Source: Mycobacterium sp. KBS0706 (GTDB lineage: Bacteria > Pseudomonadota > Alphaproteobacteria > DSM-16000 > Inquilinaceae). From it: a DNA stretch of 64,000 bases. The position numbers and the translations under genes are program-made. Of the stretch, positions 1-7,608 are shown piece after piece (positions within the stretch are counted from its first letter, which is position 1; each line of letters starts with the position of its first letter). The notes under the pieces are model-generated. The model did not search any database. It worked only from the letters and a program-made list of their open reading frames with translations, and was not told the origin of the DNA. The stretch lies in contig NZ_VCCH02000021.1 in assembly GCF_005938675.2 (NCBI RefSeq), positions 1 to 64,000 on the forward strand, in the 5' to 3' direction.

Positions 1-1
1 G

Positions 2-226
2 ACCGGCACCATGGGCTATGTCCGCGGCCTGGCCGGCTACCTGTCGGCCAACAGCGGCCGGCAGCTCGGCTTCGCCATCTTCGTCGTCGACGAGGCGCAG
101 CGCGCCGCGGCCGATGCCGCGACCGATCCCTATGTCCTCGCCGTGTCGCAGCCGGCCCGGCGCTGGCTCGGCCGGGCGCGGGCGACCGAGCGGGAGCTGC
201 TGCGGCAATGGGCCGCCGCGTATTAA
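2..226 (+). CDS. dacB: PBP4-type D-alanyl-D-alanine carboxypeptidase/endopeptidase, C-terminal end only
   Basis: Only the last 74 codons are in the window; the gene starts upstream. The frame opens with Thr-Gly-Thr, and the single base before it fits the end of a Lys codon, so this looks like the KTG box of a penicillin-binding protein. It is followed by GYVRGLAGYL, a stretch typical of the S13 peptidase (PBP4/DacB) family, which trims or cleaves peptidoglycan cross-links in the periplasm. The remainder is a short C-terminal helix region ending in WAAAY. Its stop overlaps the stop of the convergent PuuB-like gene by four bases. The SxxK and SxN boxes lie outside the window, so activity cannot be judged. 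Confidence 0.7.
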   Translation, partial: TGTMGYVRGLAGYLSANSGRQLGFAIFVVDEAQRAAADAATDPYVLAVSQPARRWLGRARATERELLRQWAAAY

Positions 227-1521
227 AGCAGGTCGCGCAGCCGGTACCAGGCCATCGCCAGCACCAGCGCCGGCATGCGCAGCAGCCTTCCGCCCGGGAA
301 GGGCTGATGCGGGATCCGGGCGAAGACGTCGAAGCGGTCGGCCTGGCCGCGGATCGCTTCGGCCATCACTCGCCCGGCCATGCCGGTCAGCAGCACGCCG
401 TGGCCGGAGAAGCCCTGGGCGAAGAAGATATGCGGCGCCAGCCGGCCGAAATGGGGCGTGCGGTTCAGGGTGATGCCGACATGGCCGCCCCAGCAGAACT
501 CGATCTTCTTGTCGGCCAGGCCGGGCAGGGTGCGTGCCATGGTCCGCCGCATGGTCTCGGCCAGGCGCCGCGGCTCGTAGCCGGAATAGCTGACACCGCC
601 GCCGAACAGCATCCGGGAGTCGTGGCTCAGCCGGTAGTAGTTCAGCACGAAGTTGATGTCGGCGACCGCGAAGCCGGACGGCACGGTCTGCTGCGCCAGC
701 TCCTCGCCCAGCGGCTCGGTGGCGATGATGTAGGTGCCGACCGGCATGACTCGCGAGCGGATGGTGCGGTCGACCTCGGCCGACAGCGCCGGCAGGTAGG
801 CATTGCCGCAGAGCGCCACGAAATCGGCGGTGATCCGCCCCGTCGGCGTCTCCGCCACCGCGGGGCTGGCCTGGTCCAGCCGGGTGATCGGCGTGTCCTC
901 GAAGATCCGCACGCCGAGCGAGCGCGCGGCTTCGGCCAGGCCGAGCGCGTAGTTCAGCGGATGCAGCTGGCCGCTGCCGCTGTCGAGCAGGCCGCCGACA
1001 TAGCCGGGGGCATCGACCAGCGCCCGGACCTCGGCCCGCGACAGTATCCGGCCGTGGTGGTAGCCGAGCCCGTCCCATTCGGCGAGATGGGCCTCCAGCT
1101 CCTCCATGTGCCGGCGCTTCAGCGCGCCCAGCACATAGCCCCAGCGCAGGTCGCAGTCGATGCCGTACTGCTCGACCCGCTGCCGCAGGATCGTCTTGGC
1201 CTCCTCCGACATGTCCCACAGCTTGCGGGCGTCGTCGCGGCCGACCCAGCCGGCGATGGCGCTGATGTCCTTGTTGAAGCCGGTCACCGCCTGGCCGCCG
1301 TTGCGGCCGGAGGCACCCCAGCCGACCCGCTGGGCCTCGACCAGCACCACGTCGAGGCCGCGCTCCCTCAGTTCGATCGCGGTGCAGAGGCCGGTATAGC
1401 CGCCGCCGACCACCAGCACCTGGCAGCGCAGGTCCCCGTCCAGCGCGGGGAAGCGCAGGTCGCGATTGGCGGTGGCGGCATACCAGGAGCGGACATGGCC
1501 CCCCGGGCGGGCTGGTTGCAT
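223..1521 (-). CDS. puuB: FAD-dependent gamma-glutamylputrescine oxidoreductase (PuuB type)
   Basis: This 432-residue protein belongs to the D-amino-acid oxidase-like FAD family. The dinucleotide fold is clear: GGGYTG at residues 39-44, an acidic residue closing the second strand near 62, and GWGASGRNGGQ at 68-78, a signature of PuuB/OrdL proteins. The C-terminal FSGHGVLLTGMAG segment contributes to the FAD site. The family oxidises gamma-glutamylputrescine to its aldehyde, releasing ammonia and H2O2. The ATG at 1521 was chosen because the family starts about 30 residues before the GGGYTG motif; the frame is open for 57 more codons upstream without family-like sequence. Two glutamine-synthetase-like genes that could make its substrate lie 3 to 7 kb away. 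No aldehyde dehydrogenase (PuuC) or hydrolase (PuuD) is in the window. Confidence 0.85.
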   Translation of the reverse strand: MQPARPGGHVRSWYAATANRDLRFPALDGDLRCQVLVVGGGYTGLCTAIELRERGLDVVLVEAQRVGWGASGRNGGQAVTGFNKDISAIAGWVGRDDARKLWDMSEEAKTILRQRVEQYGIDCDLRWGYVLGALKRRHMEELEAHLAEWDGLGYHHGRILSRAEVRALVDAPGYVGGLLDSGSGQLHPLNYALGLAEAARSLGVRIFEDTPITRLDQASPAVAETPTGRITADFVALCGNAYLPALSAEVDRTIRSRVMPVGTYIIATEPLGEELAQQTVPSGFAVADINFVLNYYRLSHDSRMLFGGGVSYSGYEPRRLAETMRRTMARTLPGLADKKIEFCWGGHVGITLNRTPHFGRLAPHIFFAQGFSGHGVLLTGMAGRVMAEAIRGQADRFDVFARIPHQPFPGGRLLRMPALVLAMAWYRLRDLL

Positions 1522-1727
1522 GACACGATTTTGCTGGCCTCGGATGGCGCCTTCAATAACCTGCGCCGGGCCGGGGCGGCCAGCCGGGCAGACGCCCGGT
1601 CCGTCATGTCCTGCCCGCATGACCGCAGCCCAGGGCTGCCCGGACGGCTGTTCGCTTGTCCCGGCCGGATCGAAGGGTAAAAATAGGACCATAAGCCGTG
1701 ACCCCGGGGTAGCCCTTGCCGGTGCGC

Positions 1728-3512
1728 ATGCAGATACGCGAGGTGGTGGAGGCGACGGTCCTGACCTTCGTCCTGGCGATGCTCGGCATCGCCACGAAGG
1801 GGCTGGAACCGCTCGCCCTGTTCTGGCCGGCGAACGGTGCCCTGATCGCCTGGTTCCTGCGCCGTCCCGGCCGTCAGCACCCGCTCTGCTGGGCCGGGGT
1901 GGCCGTCGCCTTCGTCGCCGCCGACCTGTACAACCTGCGCAGCATCGATCTCGCGGCGGTGCTGCTGCTGTCCAACCTCGCCGAGATCACCGCCGGGCTG
2001 CTCCTGCTGGCGCCGCTGGGGCCGGAGGACAGGGAGCTCGACCATCCCTCCGCGGTGCTGCGCGTGGGGGGCGCCTGCATCGTCTCGGCCCTGGCCGGCG
2101 GCGTCGTCTCGGCGCTCGGCTTCGCCCTGCTCGGCGACTCGGCGATCCTGCTGAACATCGGGACCTGGTGGATGTCGGAGATCGCCGCCCTGGCGGCGGT
2201 GCTTCCGCTGGCGATGACCCTGCCGTCGCGGCCATGGCCGTCCGGCTGGCTCTCGCGCATGATCCGCCTGGATGCGCCGGAGCTGGCGGGGCCCCTGGCC
2301 CTGCTGGTCCTGATGGCGGCGCTGGGCGTGGCCACCGGGGGGATCGGCACCACCGGATACCTGCTGCTGCCCCTGATCTGGTCGGCGATGCGGGCCGGCA
2401 TCTTCGCCACCACGGTGCTGGCCGCGCTGGCCGGGCTGTGGATCTTCGCCGCCCTCGGCCTCGGCCTCGACCGGCTGCCGTCGCAGACGCTGGCCGAGGA
2501 TCCGCTGCGGATCCTGTTGTCCGTCCGCCTCTCCGTCGCCCTGATCTCCCTGGCCGCCGTCCTGGTCGCCAGCATCATGGCGACGCGCCGGCGGATCGAG
2601 CGGCGGCTGGCCGAAAGCGAGAATCGCCTGGCCCTGGCCTTCGAGGGGACCCATGACGGCATCTGGGACCTGGAGGTGGCGTCCCGCCAGCTCTCCATCC
2701 TCGACGCCATCTCGCTCGCGGCCAGGAGCGAGGAGGCGCCGCGCCGGCCGCTCGACGACTGGCTGCGCCGGGTCCATCCGGACGACCGGGAGCAGGCGAC
2801 GACGGCGCTGGAGGAGCATCTGGCCGGGCGGTCCTCGGGCTGCATCGTCGAATACCGCTGGCCGGGACCGGATGGCGGCTGGATCTGGCTGCTGGCACGG
2901 GGGCGGGCGGTCGAGCATGACGCCGAAGGGCGGCCGCTGCGCGTGGTCGGTTCCTTCATGGACGTCTCGGCCCGCAAGGCGCTGGAGCAGAAGATCGAGT
3001 ACATGGCCAATCACGACGCGCTGACCGGGCTCGCGAACCGGCACGCGCTCGATGCCGCGCTGCGCGACCGGATGGCGGATTATCGCAGCCGGTCGGCGGG
3101 CGCGGTGCTCATGGTGGTCGATCTCGACGGCTTCAAGGCGGTGAATGACGGGCATGGTCACCTGGCCGGCGACACCGTGCTGCGCACCCTGTCGCAGCGC
3201 CTGACCGAGGTTCTGCCCGCGGGCATGGTGGTGGCGCGGGTCGGCGGCGACGAATTCGCCGTGATCGGCGGCGAGCTGAGAGCCGATGAGATCGAGGCCC
3301 TCGCCGGCCGGATCGGGGCGGCCCTGGCCGTTCCGATCGCGGTGGGCACCGGCACCGTATCGGTCGGCGCCAGCATCGGCTGGGCTTTCGTGCCCGGAGA
3401 TGCCGAGGATGAGCACCGGCTATCCGCCGTGGCCGATGCCCGGCTCTACGCCGCGAAGCAGGAACTGCGGCGCCGCGCCGCGCCGGAGTCGCCGTCGCGC
3501 GCCTCGGCCTAG
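1728..3512 (+). CDS. MASE1-PAS-GGDEF diguanylate cyclase
   Basis: This is a 594-residue membrane sensor. Residues 1 to about 290 are a chain of hydrophobic helices with the FWPANG motif of MASE1 domains. A PAS/PAC domain follows (about 295-420, ending near VVGSFMDVSARKALEQ). A GGDEF domain fills about 425-590, with the Mg-binding DLDGFK and an intact GGDEF at 506-510. The protein should make cyclic di-GMP in response to an unknown signal. The RxxD inhibitory site normally just upstream of GGDEF is absent (the segment reads PAGMVVARV), and there is no EAL domain. No Shine-Dalgarno marks the start; TTG at 1716 and GTG at 1722 are alternatives in frame. It diverges from puuB with a 206-base gap. 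Confidence 0.85.
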   Translation: MQIREVVEATVLTFVLAMLGIATKGLEPLALFWPANGALIAWFLRRPGRQHPLCWAGVAVAFVAADLYNLRSIDLAAVLLLSNLAEITAGLLLLAPLGPEDRELDHPSAVLRVGGACIVSALAGGVVSALGFALLGDSAILLNIGTWWMSEIAALAAVLPLAMTLPSRPWPSGWLSRMIRLDAPELAGPLALLVLMAALGVATGGIGTTGYLLLPLIWSAMRAGIFATTVLAALAGLWIFAALGLGLDRLPSQTLAEDPLRILLSVRLSVALISLAAVLVASIMATRRRIERRLAESENRLALAFEGTHDGIWDLEVASRQLSILDAISLAARSEEAPRRPLDDWLRRVHPDDREQATTALEEHLAGRSSGCIVEYRWPGPDGGWIWLLARGRAVEHDAEGRPLRVVGSFMDVSARKALEQKIEYMANHDALTGLANRHALDAALRDRMADYRSRSAGAVLMVVDLDGFKAVNDGHGHLAGDTVLRTLSQRLTEVLPAGMVVARVGGDEFAVIGGELRADEIEALAGRIGAALAVPIAVGTGTVSVGASIGWAFVPGDAEDEHRLSAVADARLYAAKQELRRRAAPESPSRASA

Positions 3513-3554
3513 CGACGCCGCGCGCCGATCTGGGCTGGGGGCGTCGGGTTCGAC

Positions 3555-3809
3555 TCAGCCGGCGGCGGCCGGCCGGCACCCCTGCGGCTTGAACACCCGC
3601 GTGGTCGAGGCGGGGTGGCGGGCCAACGCCGCCGGCGGCCGGACCGGGCGCGGGGCAAAGCCACCGCCGCAGTTCGGGCAGCGGCCGCCCAGCACCGTCC
3701 CGGCGCAGCTCGCGCAGAAGGTGCATTCGAAGCTGCAGATCATTGCCTCCCGCGACTCGGGCGGCAGGTCCTTGTCGCAGCATTCGCAGCTCGGGCGCAG
3801 CTCCAGCAT
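3555..3809 (-). CDS. DUF1272 family small zinc-ribbon-like protein
   Basis: This is an 84-residue protein with a dense cysteine pattern: C8, C10, C11, then CSFECTFCASC, then CPNC. It begins MLELRPSCECCDKDLPP and matches the small uncharacterised DUF1272 family, presumed to bind zinc. The start at 3809 is backed by a strong Shine-Dalgarno (GAGGAGAAG) about five bases upstream. The C-terminal 35 residues (from FAPRP) are proline- and arginine-rich and look like a variable tail. It is convergent with the GGDEF gene and divergent from the AP2-like gene. Function is unknown for the family. Confidence 0.8.
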   Translation of the reverse strand: MLELRPSCECCDKDLPPESREAMICSFECTFCASCAGTVLGGRCPNCGGGFAPRPVRPPAALARHPASTTRVFKPQGCRPAAAG

Positions 3810-3959
3810 TCGCTTCTCCTCGAAGGATTCCGGCCGGGAGTCCCGTCCGGGCGGCGACTGCCGCACCGCCGGAATCATACAAATGGTTAATGCCTCGACA
3901 ACTGCTGCAAAAGCGGTGCGCGCTGTGTCAGTATCCCTATGGCCAACAAGGAGATCTCG

Positions 3960-4526
3960 ATGCGCGTGAGCCGAATTGACAACCCCGCCAAGCGAATGCT
4001 CGGTTGGCTCGTGCGGTATTCGGTTGCCGGCAAGCACACACGCAAATTCTTCTCTGACCTGGCTCATGGCGGCTCCTCGAAGAAGGCGAAGGCCGCCGCC
4101 GAGGCCTTCGCGCTGGAGCATCTGGCCGATCATCAGGAGATCCGATCGCTGCGGACGCGGCTGCTGCCGCGCCGGAACACGCCGCACGGGATCCCGGGGG
4201 TCGCGCGCTATGTCCGTCCCGGCGGGACGTCCGCTTTCTGGACGGCCTATTGGACTCAGGACGGGGTGCGCCGCCAGAAGAAGTATTCGGTCACCCAGCT
4301 CGGCGAGCATGACGCGCGGGAGCTGGCCTTCGCCACCCGTGCGGAGATGACCTCCGGCAATCAGGAGCGTCTGGTCGAGCTGCTCGAGATCTATGTGCAC
4401 GACCGCAAGGCCAAGCGGCAGCGCCGCGCGGCCGAGCCGGCCGTCGCCCCGCCGCCGGATGCGCCGAAACGGCGGTCCAGGCCGGCAGTGGACGCAGCCG
4501 GCCAGGAGCGCCGCAGCCGGGCCTAG
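3960..4526 (+). CDS. Protein with two AP2/ERF-like repeats
   Basis: This 188-residue basic protein contains two related segments. Residues 2-55 read RVSRIDNPAKR...GWLVRYSVAGK...KFFSDLAHGG...A..AFALEHLA. Residues 78-130 read GVARYV...FWTAYWTQDG..RQKKYSVTQLGE..ARELAFATRAEM. Both have the aromatic-rich three-strand plus helix pattern of AP2-like DNA-binding domains, which occur in bacterial proteins and homing endonucleases as well as plant ERF factors. The tail after 150 is Arg/Pro-rich. The start at 3960 is preferred because AGGAGAT lies four bases upstream; ATG at 3939 is in frame but has no Shine-Dalgarno. Its end overlaps the convergent glutamine-synthetase-like gene by four bases. No nuclease domain is visible, so a transcriptional or nucleoid role is inferred only. 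Confidence 0.65.
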   Translation: MRVSRIDNPAKRMLGWLVRYSVAGKHTRKFFSDLAHGGSSKKAKAAAEAFALEHLADHQEIRSLRTRLLPRRNTPHGIPGVARYVRPGGTSAFWTAYWTQDGVRRQKKYSVTQLGEHDARELAFATRAEMTSGNQERLVELLEIYVHDRKAKRQRRAAEPAVAPPPDAPKRRSRPAVDAAGQERRSRA

Positions 4527-5926
4527 ACCTTGCTCAGGTACCAGTCGTATTCGAGTTGGCTGATCTGGGAGAAGAACTTGTCGCGCTCGGCCCATTTCAG
4601 GGCCAGATAGATGTCGAGGAAGCGGCGGCCGAAATACTCGTTGAAGAAGGCCGAGCCGTCGAGCTGCTCCAGCGCCACGATCCAGGACGAGGTCAGGGTC
4701 GGCTCGATCTTGTCATAGGCGTTGCCAGAGATCGGCGGGCCCGGATCGATCTGCCGCCTGATCCCGTGATGCGCCCCGGCCAGCACCGCCGCGACCACCA
4801 GATAGGGGTTGCTGTCGGCACCGGCGACGCGGTGCTCGACCCGGCGGTCCTTCGGCTTGCCCGGCGGGATGCGCAGCGACACGCTGCGGTTGTTGGCGGC
4901 CCAGGTCGGAGCGTGCGGCACGTATGAGTTCGGTTGGAACCGGCGGAAGGCGTTCTGGTTCTGGGCGAACACCGCCATGCCCTCGGCCATGGTGGCGCCG
5001 AGGCCGCCGATGGCGTGGCGCAGCATCGGCGTGCCGTGCGGGTCCTCCGCGGCGAACAGGCTCGCGCCGGCCGCGTCCAGCAGGCTCATATGGATGTGGA
5101 AGCCGCTGCCGGCCTGGTCCGGATAGGGCTTGGCCATGAAGGTGGCCTCGACCCCGTGCTTGGCCGCGACCGACTTGACCACGCGCTTGAACAGCACGGC
5201 ATCGTCGCAGGCCTCCAGCGGGTCGTCGACATGGCGCAGATTGATCTCGTACTGCCCGGGGGCGTATTCCGAGACCAGGCTGTCGACCGGGATGCCCTGC
5301 GCCACGCAGGTGTCGTAGATCTCGTGCAGCAGGTCGTTGAAGTCGTACAGCTCGTCGATGCCGTACACCTGGGTGGTGTCCTGCCGCTTGCCGCTGATCG
5401 GCGACACCGGCGGCCGCGGCCGCCCGTCCTCGCCGCGCTTGCGGTCGACCAGGTAGAACTCGAGTTCGACCGCCACCACCGGGTGCAGCCCGTCGTCCCG
5501 CAGGCGCTGCACGACATTGGCCAGGACGGTGCGCGGATCGGCGAAGAAGGGGGATCCGTCGAGATCCTGCATCGCCAGCAGCACCTGGCCGGTCGGGCGC
5601 GACAGCCACGGCACCGGATCGAGCGTGTGGGGGACGGGGAAGCAGTCGCGGTCCGCGTCGCCATCGGCGAAGCCGAGGCCGGTCTCCTCGACCGTTTCGC
5701 CGGTGATGTCGGTGGCGAAGAGGGAGCCGGGGAAGGTCAGGCCGTCGCGGAAGATCTTTTCCAGCGCGGTGACGGGGACTTTCTTGCCGCGCAGGACGCC
5801 GCACATGTCGCAGACCAGGGCGTCGATGTGGGTGATGTCAGGAAATTGCGCGCGGAAATTCCTTACGATGTCGTTCGGTGTGCGTTCATGCATTTGGTCA
5901 CGCAATTGTTGCCACGAAGCGCCCAT
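4523..5926 (-). CDS. Glutamine-synthetase-like gamma-glutamylpolyamine synthetase (PuuA type), copy 1
   Basis: This 467-residue protein has the glutamine synthetase fold: beta-grasp N-domain to about residue 110, then the catalytic domain with VELEFYLV, the GSGFHIHMS histidine loop, NNRSVSLRIP and ADSNPYLVVAAVLAG. It lacks the NLYDLPPEE adenylylation loop seen in the true GlnA at 35.4-36.8 kb. With polyamine genes all around, it most likely ATP-dependently glutamylates putrescine or another amine, the first step of the Puu pathway. The ATG at 5926 has a weak GCGAGG just upstream; ATG at 5893 is an alternative eleven codons in. A GlnT or other amine ligase specificity cannot be excluded. It is a single gene, convergent with the AP2-like gene. 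Confidence 0.75.
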   Translation of the reverse strand: MGASWQQLRDQMHERTPNDIVRNFRAQFPDITHIDALVCDMCGVLRGKKVPVTALEKIFRDGLTFPGSLFATDITGETVEETGLGFADGDADRDCFPVPHTLDPVPWLSRPTGQVLLAMQDLDGSPFFADPRTVLANVVQRLRDDGLHPVVAVELEFYLVDRKRGEDGRPRPPVSPISGKRQDTTQVYGIDELYDFNDLLHEIYDTCVAQGIPVDSLVSEYAPGQYEINLRHVDDPLEACDDAVLFKRVVKSVAAKHGVEATFMAKPYPDQAGSGFHIHMSLLDAAGASLFAAEDPHGTPMLRHAIGGLGATMAEGMAVFAQNQNAFRRFQPNSYVPHAPTWAANNRSVSLRIPPGKPKDRRVEHRVAGADSNPYLVVAAVLAGAHHGIRRQIDPGPPISGNAYDKIEPTLTSSWIVALEQLDGSAFFNEYFGRRFLDIYLALKWAERDKFFSQISQLEYDWYLSKV

Positions 5927-6027
5927 CCTCGCAGCCGGCCTGGAAGTGTCAAGGCGAACCGAGTCGGTTCCCTGGGAGGGAGGGGCAAGCCTTGCGCAGG
6001 ACTCGGACGGCAGGCCATGCTCGCCCG

Positions 6028-7470
6028 ATGTTTCGCCGCCTCCTTCTCATGTTCCGCCGGATCGCTCTTCGCCGCTTCGTCAGGGCGCATCCGCCCTCGC
6101 GGCACGTCGCGTCGGCTTCCGAGGACCTCGTTGCCGCATATCAGGGCAGGCTTCCCGCCAGCTTGCTCGAGTTGTGGCGCAGGAAGGGGCTGGGCCTCTA
6201 CGGAGATCGCCAGCTCGCCCTGATCGACCCGCGGCAATGGCAGGCCGTGCTCGACCGCTGGATCGTCTCGCCGCCGGACGCCGTGCAGCGCATCCCGATC
6301 GCGGTGACTCCGTTCGGCATCCTTCTGTATTACCGGAAGCTGACCGCCACGGACGAGGATGTGGTTGGTTTCGACCCGGTGTCGAAGACCATGGACGTGC
6401 TGACCTGGAGCCTCGACGATTTCTTCAACCGGTTCCTGTGCGATCGGAAGCCGCTCGATACCCTAATTCCGCCGAGAATGGCGCAGGTCGCGCGGGAGGA
6501 ATGCGGACCGTTGGCGCCGGGCGAGGTCTATGAGGCCGACCGGATGCTGCTGACGATGCAGATGCTGAAGCTGGCGAAGGTCGATGCGCTCGAGATGCAC
6601 AGGCGTCTGCGCGACGCGGTCGATCTGCCCGAGCCGAAAGCCGACAAGCCGAAGACCGTCGCCGAAGCGCTGCCGGCCACGCATCGCGCCATGTTCACGG
6701 ACATCGTGCCGGGCGGTGGCCTCTGCGGGCTCTATCTCTCGTCCTATATCGACTGGCACCGCCTGTTGGCGCTCCAGCCGGACGGCCAATACCACCTGCT
6801 GTTCTGGCGCATCCATCACCAGACGTTCGAGCGGATCGAGGTGCGGTCCTACACCGGCTCTTACGAGATCTCGCACGGTGCCGGGGGCGACGAGGTCGTC
6901 GTGCTCGGCATCGCCTTGCGAAGGGATTCGACCGGCAGCGACGCCAATGACAGCAAGTTGGTCGTGATGCGCTCGGGCGGCGTGACCTTGCTGCTGCGTG
7001 CCGAGGAGCTGGAGGATGTTGCAACCGCGATCGGCGGGCGGGACGTGATGGGGCGAAGCGAATATTATTTCCAACGCGTGTCGTTGGACGACGCTTTCAC
7101 GGCGGAGCCGAGCGACGGTCGCGCAGCGCCCCCGTTCGAAGACCTGCCGCGTGCGCTGCAGGCGCTGATCCATGTCGAGCCGCTGGTCGCCACGATCATC
7201 CATATCGACGACCCCGTCCTGGCCGACGAGGAGGATGGCCGAGGAACAGTCATGTGCACGCTCGACCTCGGCGAGAACGACGGTCTGCGCCACAATATGC
7301 CGCTCTATTCGCCCCACGATACCGGCCGTGGCCTTATCGGCTGGGTCTGGGGGATGGCTCCCAAAGCGTGCAAGGTCGGCGTCCGTTACCGGCGCGGCCA
7401 AAACGGCACGATCGCGCATGGCCCTGCAATCGGAGACATGCTCACCACCCGCGCGCCGGGCAAACGGTAG
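6028..7470 (+). CDS. Large GAD-like/Tdi1-like (DUF1851) protein with an unknown C-terminal domain
   Basis: This is a 480-residue protein. Residues about 28-130 resemble the GAD-like domain: a LPASLLELWRRKGLGLYG segment, then LIDPRQW, then a strand region ending VVGFDPVSKTMDVLTWSLDDFF. Residues about 135-200 resemble the DUF1851/Tdi1 C-terminal domain (CGPLAPGEVYEADRMLLT). In known cases this pair forms immunity proteins for type VI secretion nuclease effectors. Here a further 280 residues of unknown type follow, with no signal peptide or membrane helix. The N-terminal 20 residues are Arg-rich. The start at 6028 is tentative because no clear Shine-Dalgarno is present, and ATG at 6049 is possible. 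Base usage looks slightly less GC-biased than in the neighbours, which could mean recent acquisition. No secretion genes lie nearby. Confidence 0.6.
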   Translation: MFRRLLLMFRRIALRRFVRAHPPSRHVASASEDLVAAYQGRLPASLLELWRRKGLGLYGDRQLALIDPRQWQAVLDRWIVSPPDAVQRIPIAVTPFGILLYYRKLTATDEDVVGFDPVSKTMDVLTWSLDDFFNRFLCDRKPLDTLIPPRMAQVAREECGPLAPGEVYEADRMLLTMQMLKLAKVDALEMHRRLRDAVDLPEPKADKPKTVAEALPATHRAMFTDIVPGGGLCGLYLSSYIDWHRLLALQPDGQYHLLFWRIHHQTFERIEVRSYTGSYEISHGAGGDEVVVLGIALRRDSTGSDANDSKLVVMRSGGVTLLLRAEELEDVATAIGGRDVMGRSEYYFQRVSLDDAFTAEPSDGRAAPPFEDLPRALQALIHVEPLVATIIHIDDPVLADEEDGRGTVMCTLDLGENDGLRHNMPLYSPHDTGRGLIGWVWGMAPKACKVGVRYRRGQNGTIAHGPAIGDMLTTRAPGKR

Positions 7471-7608
7471 AACCCTTTATCCCCTCGTCGACGGGTGCGA
7501 ACCTGGGACGGACGGCTGATCCCCCTTCCCAACCCCCCGGGGGGCTCGGCTATGGTGACCCGGCTGAAACGAGAAGCGGGGTCCGCCTAAAGGGGCTGAC
7601 CGGATTTT

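Noticed and set aside
208-1680. 490-codon open frame opposite puuB
   Set aside because: puuB on the other strand has FAD motifs; this frame has shadow composition.
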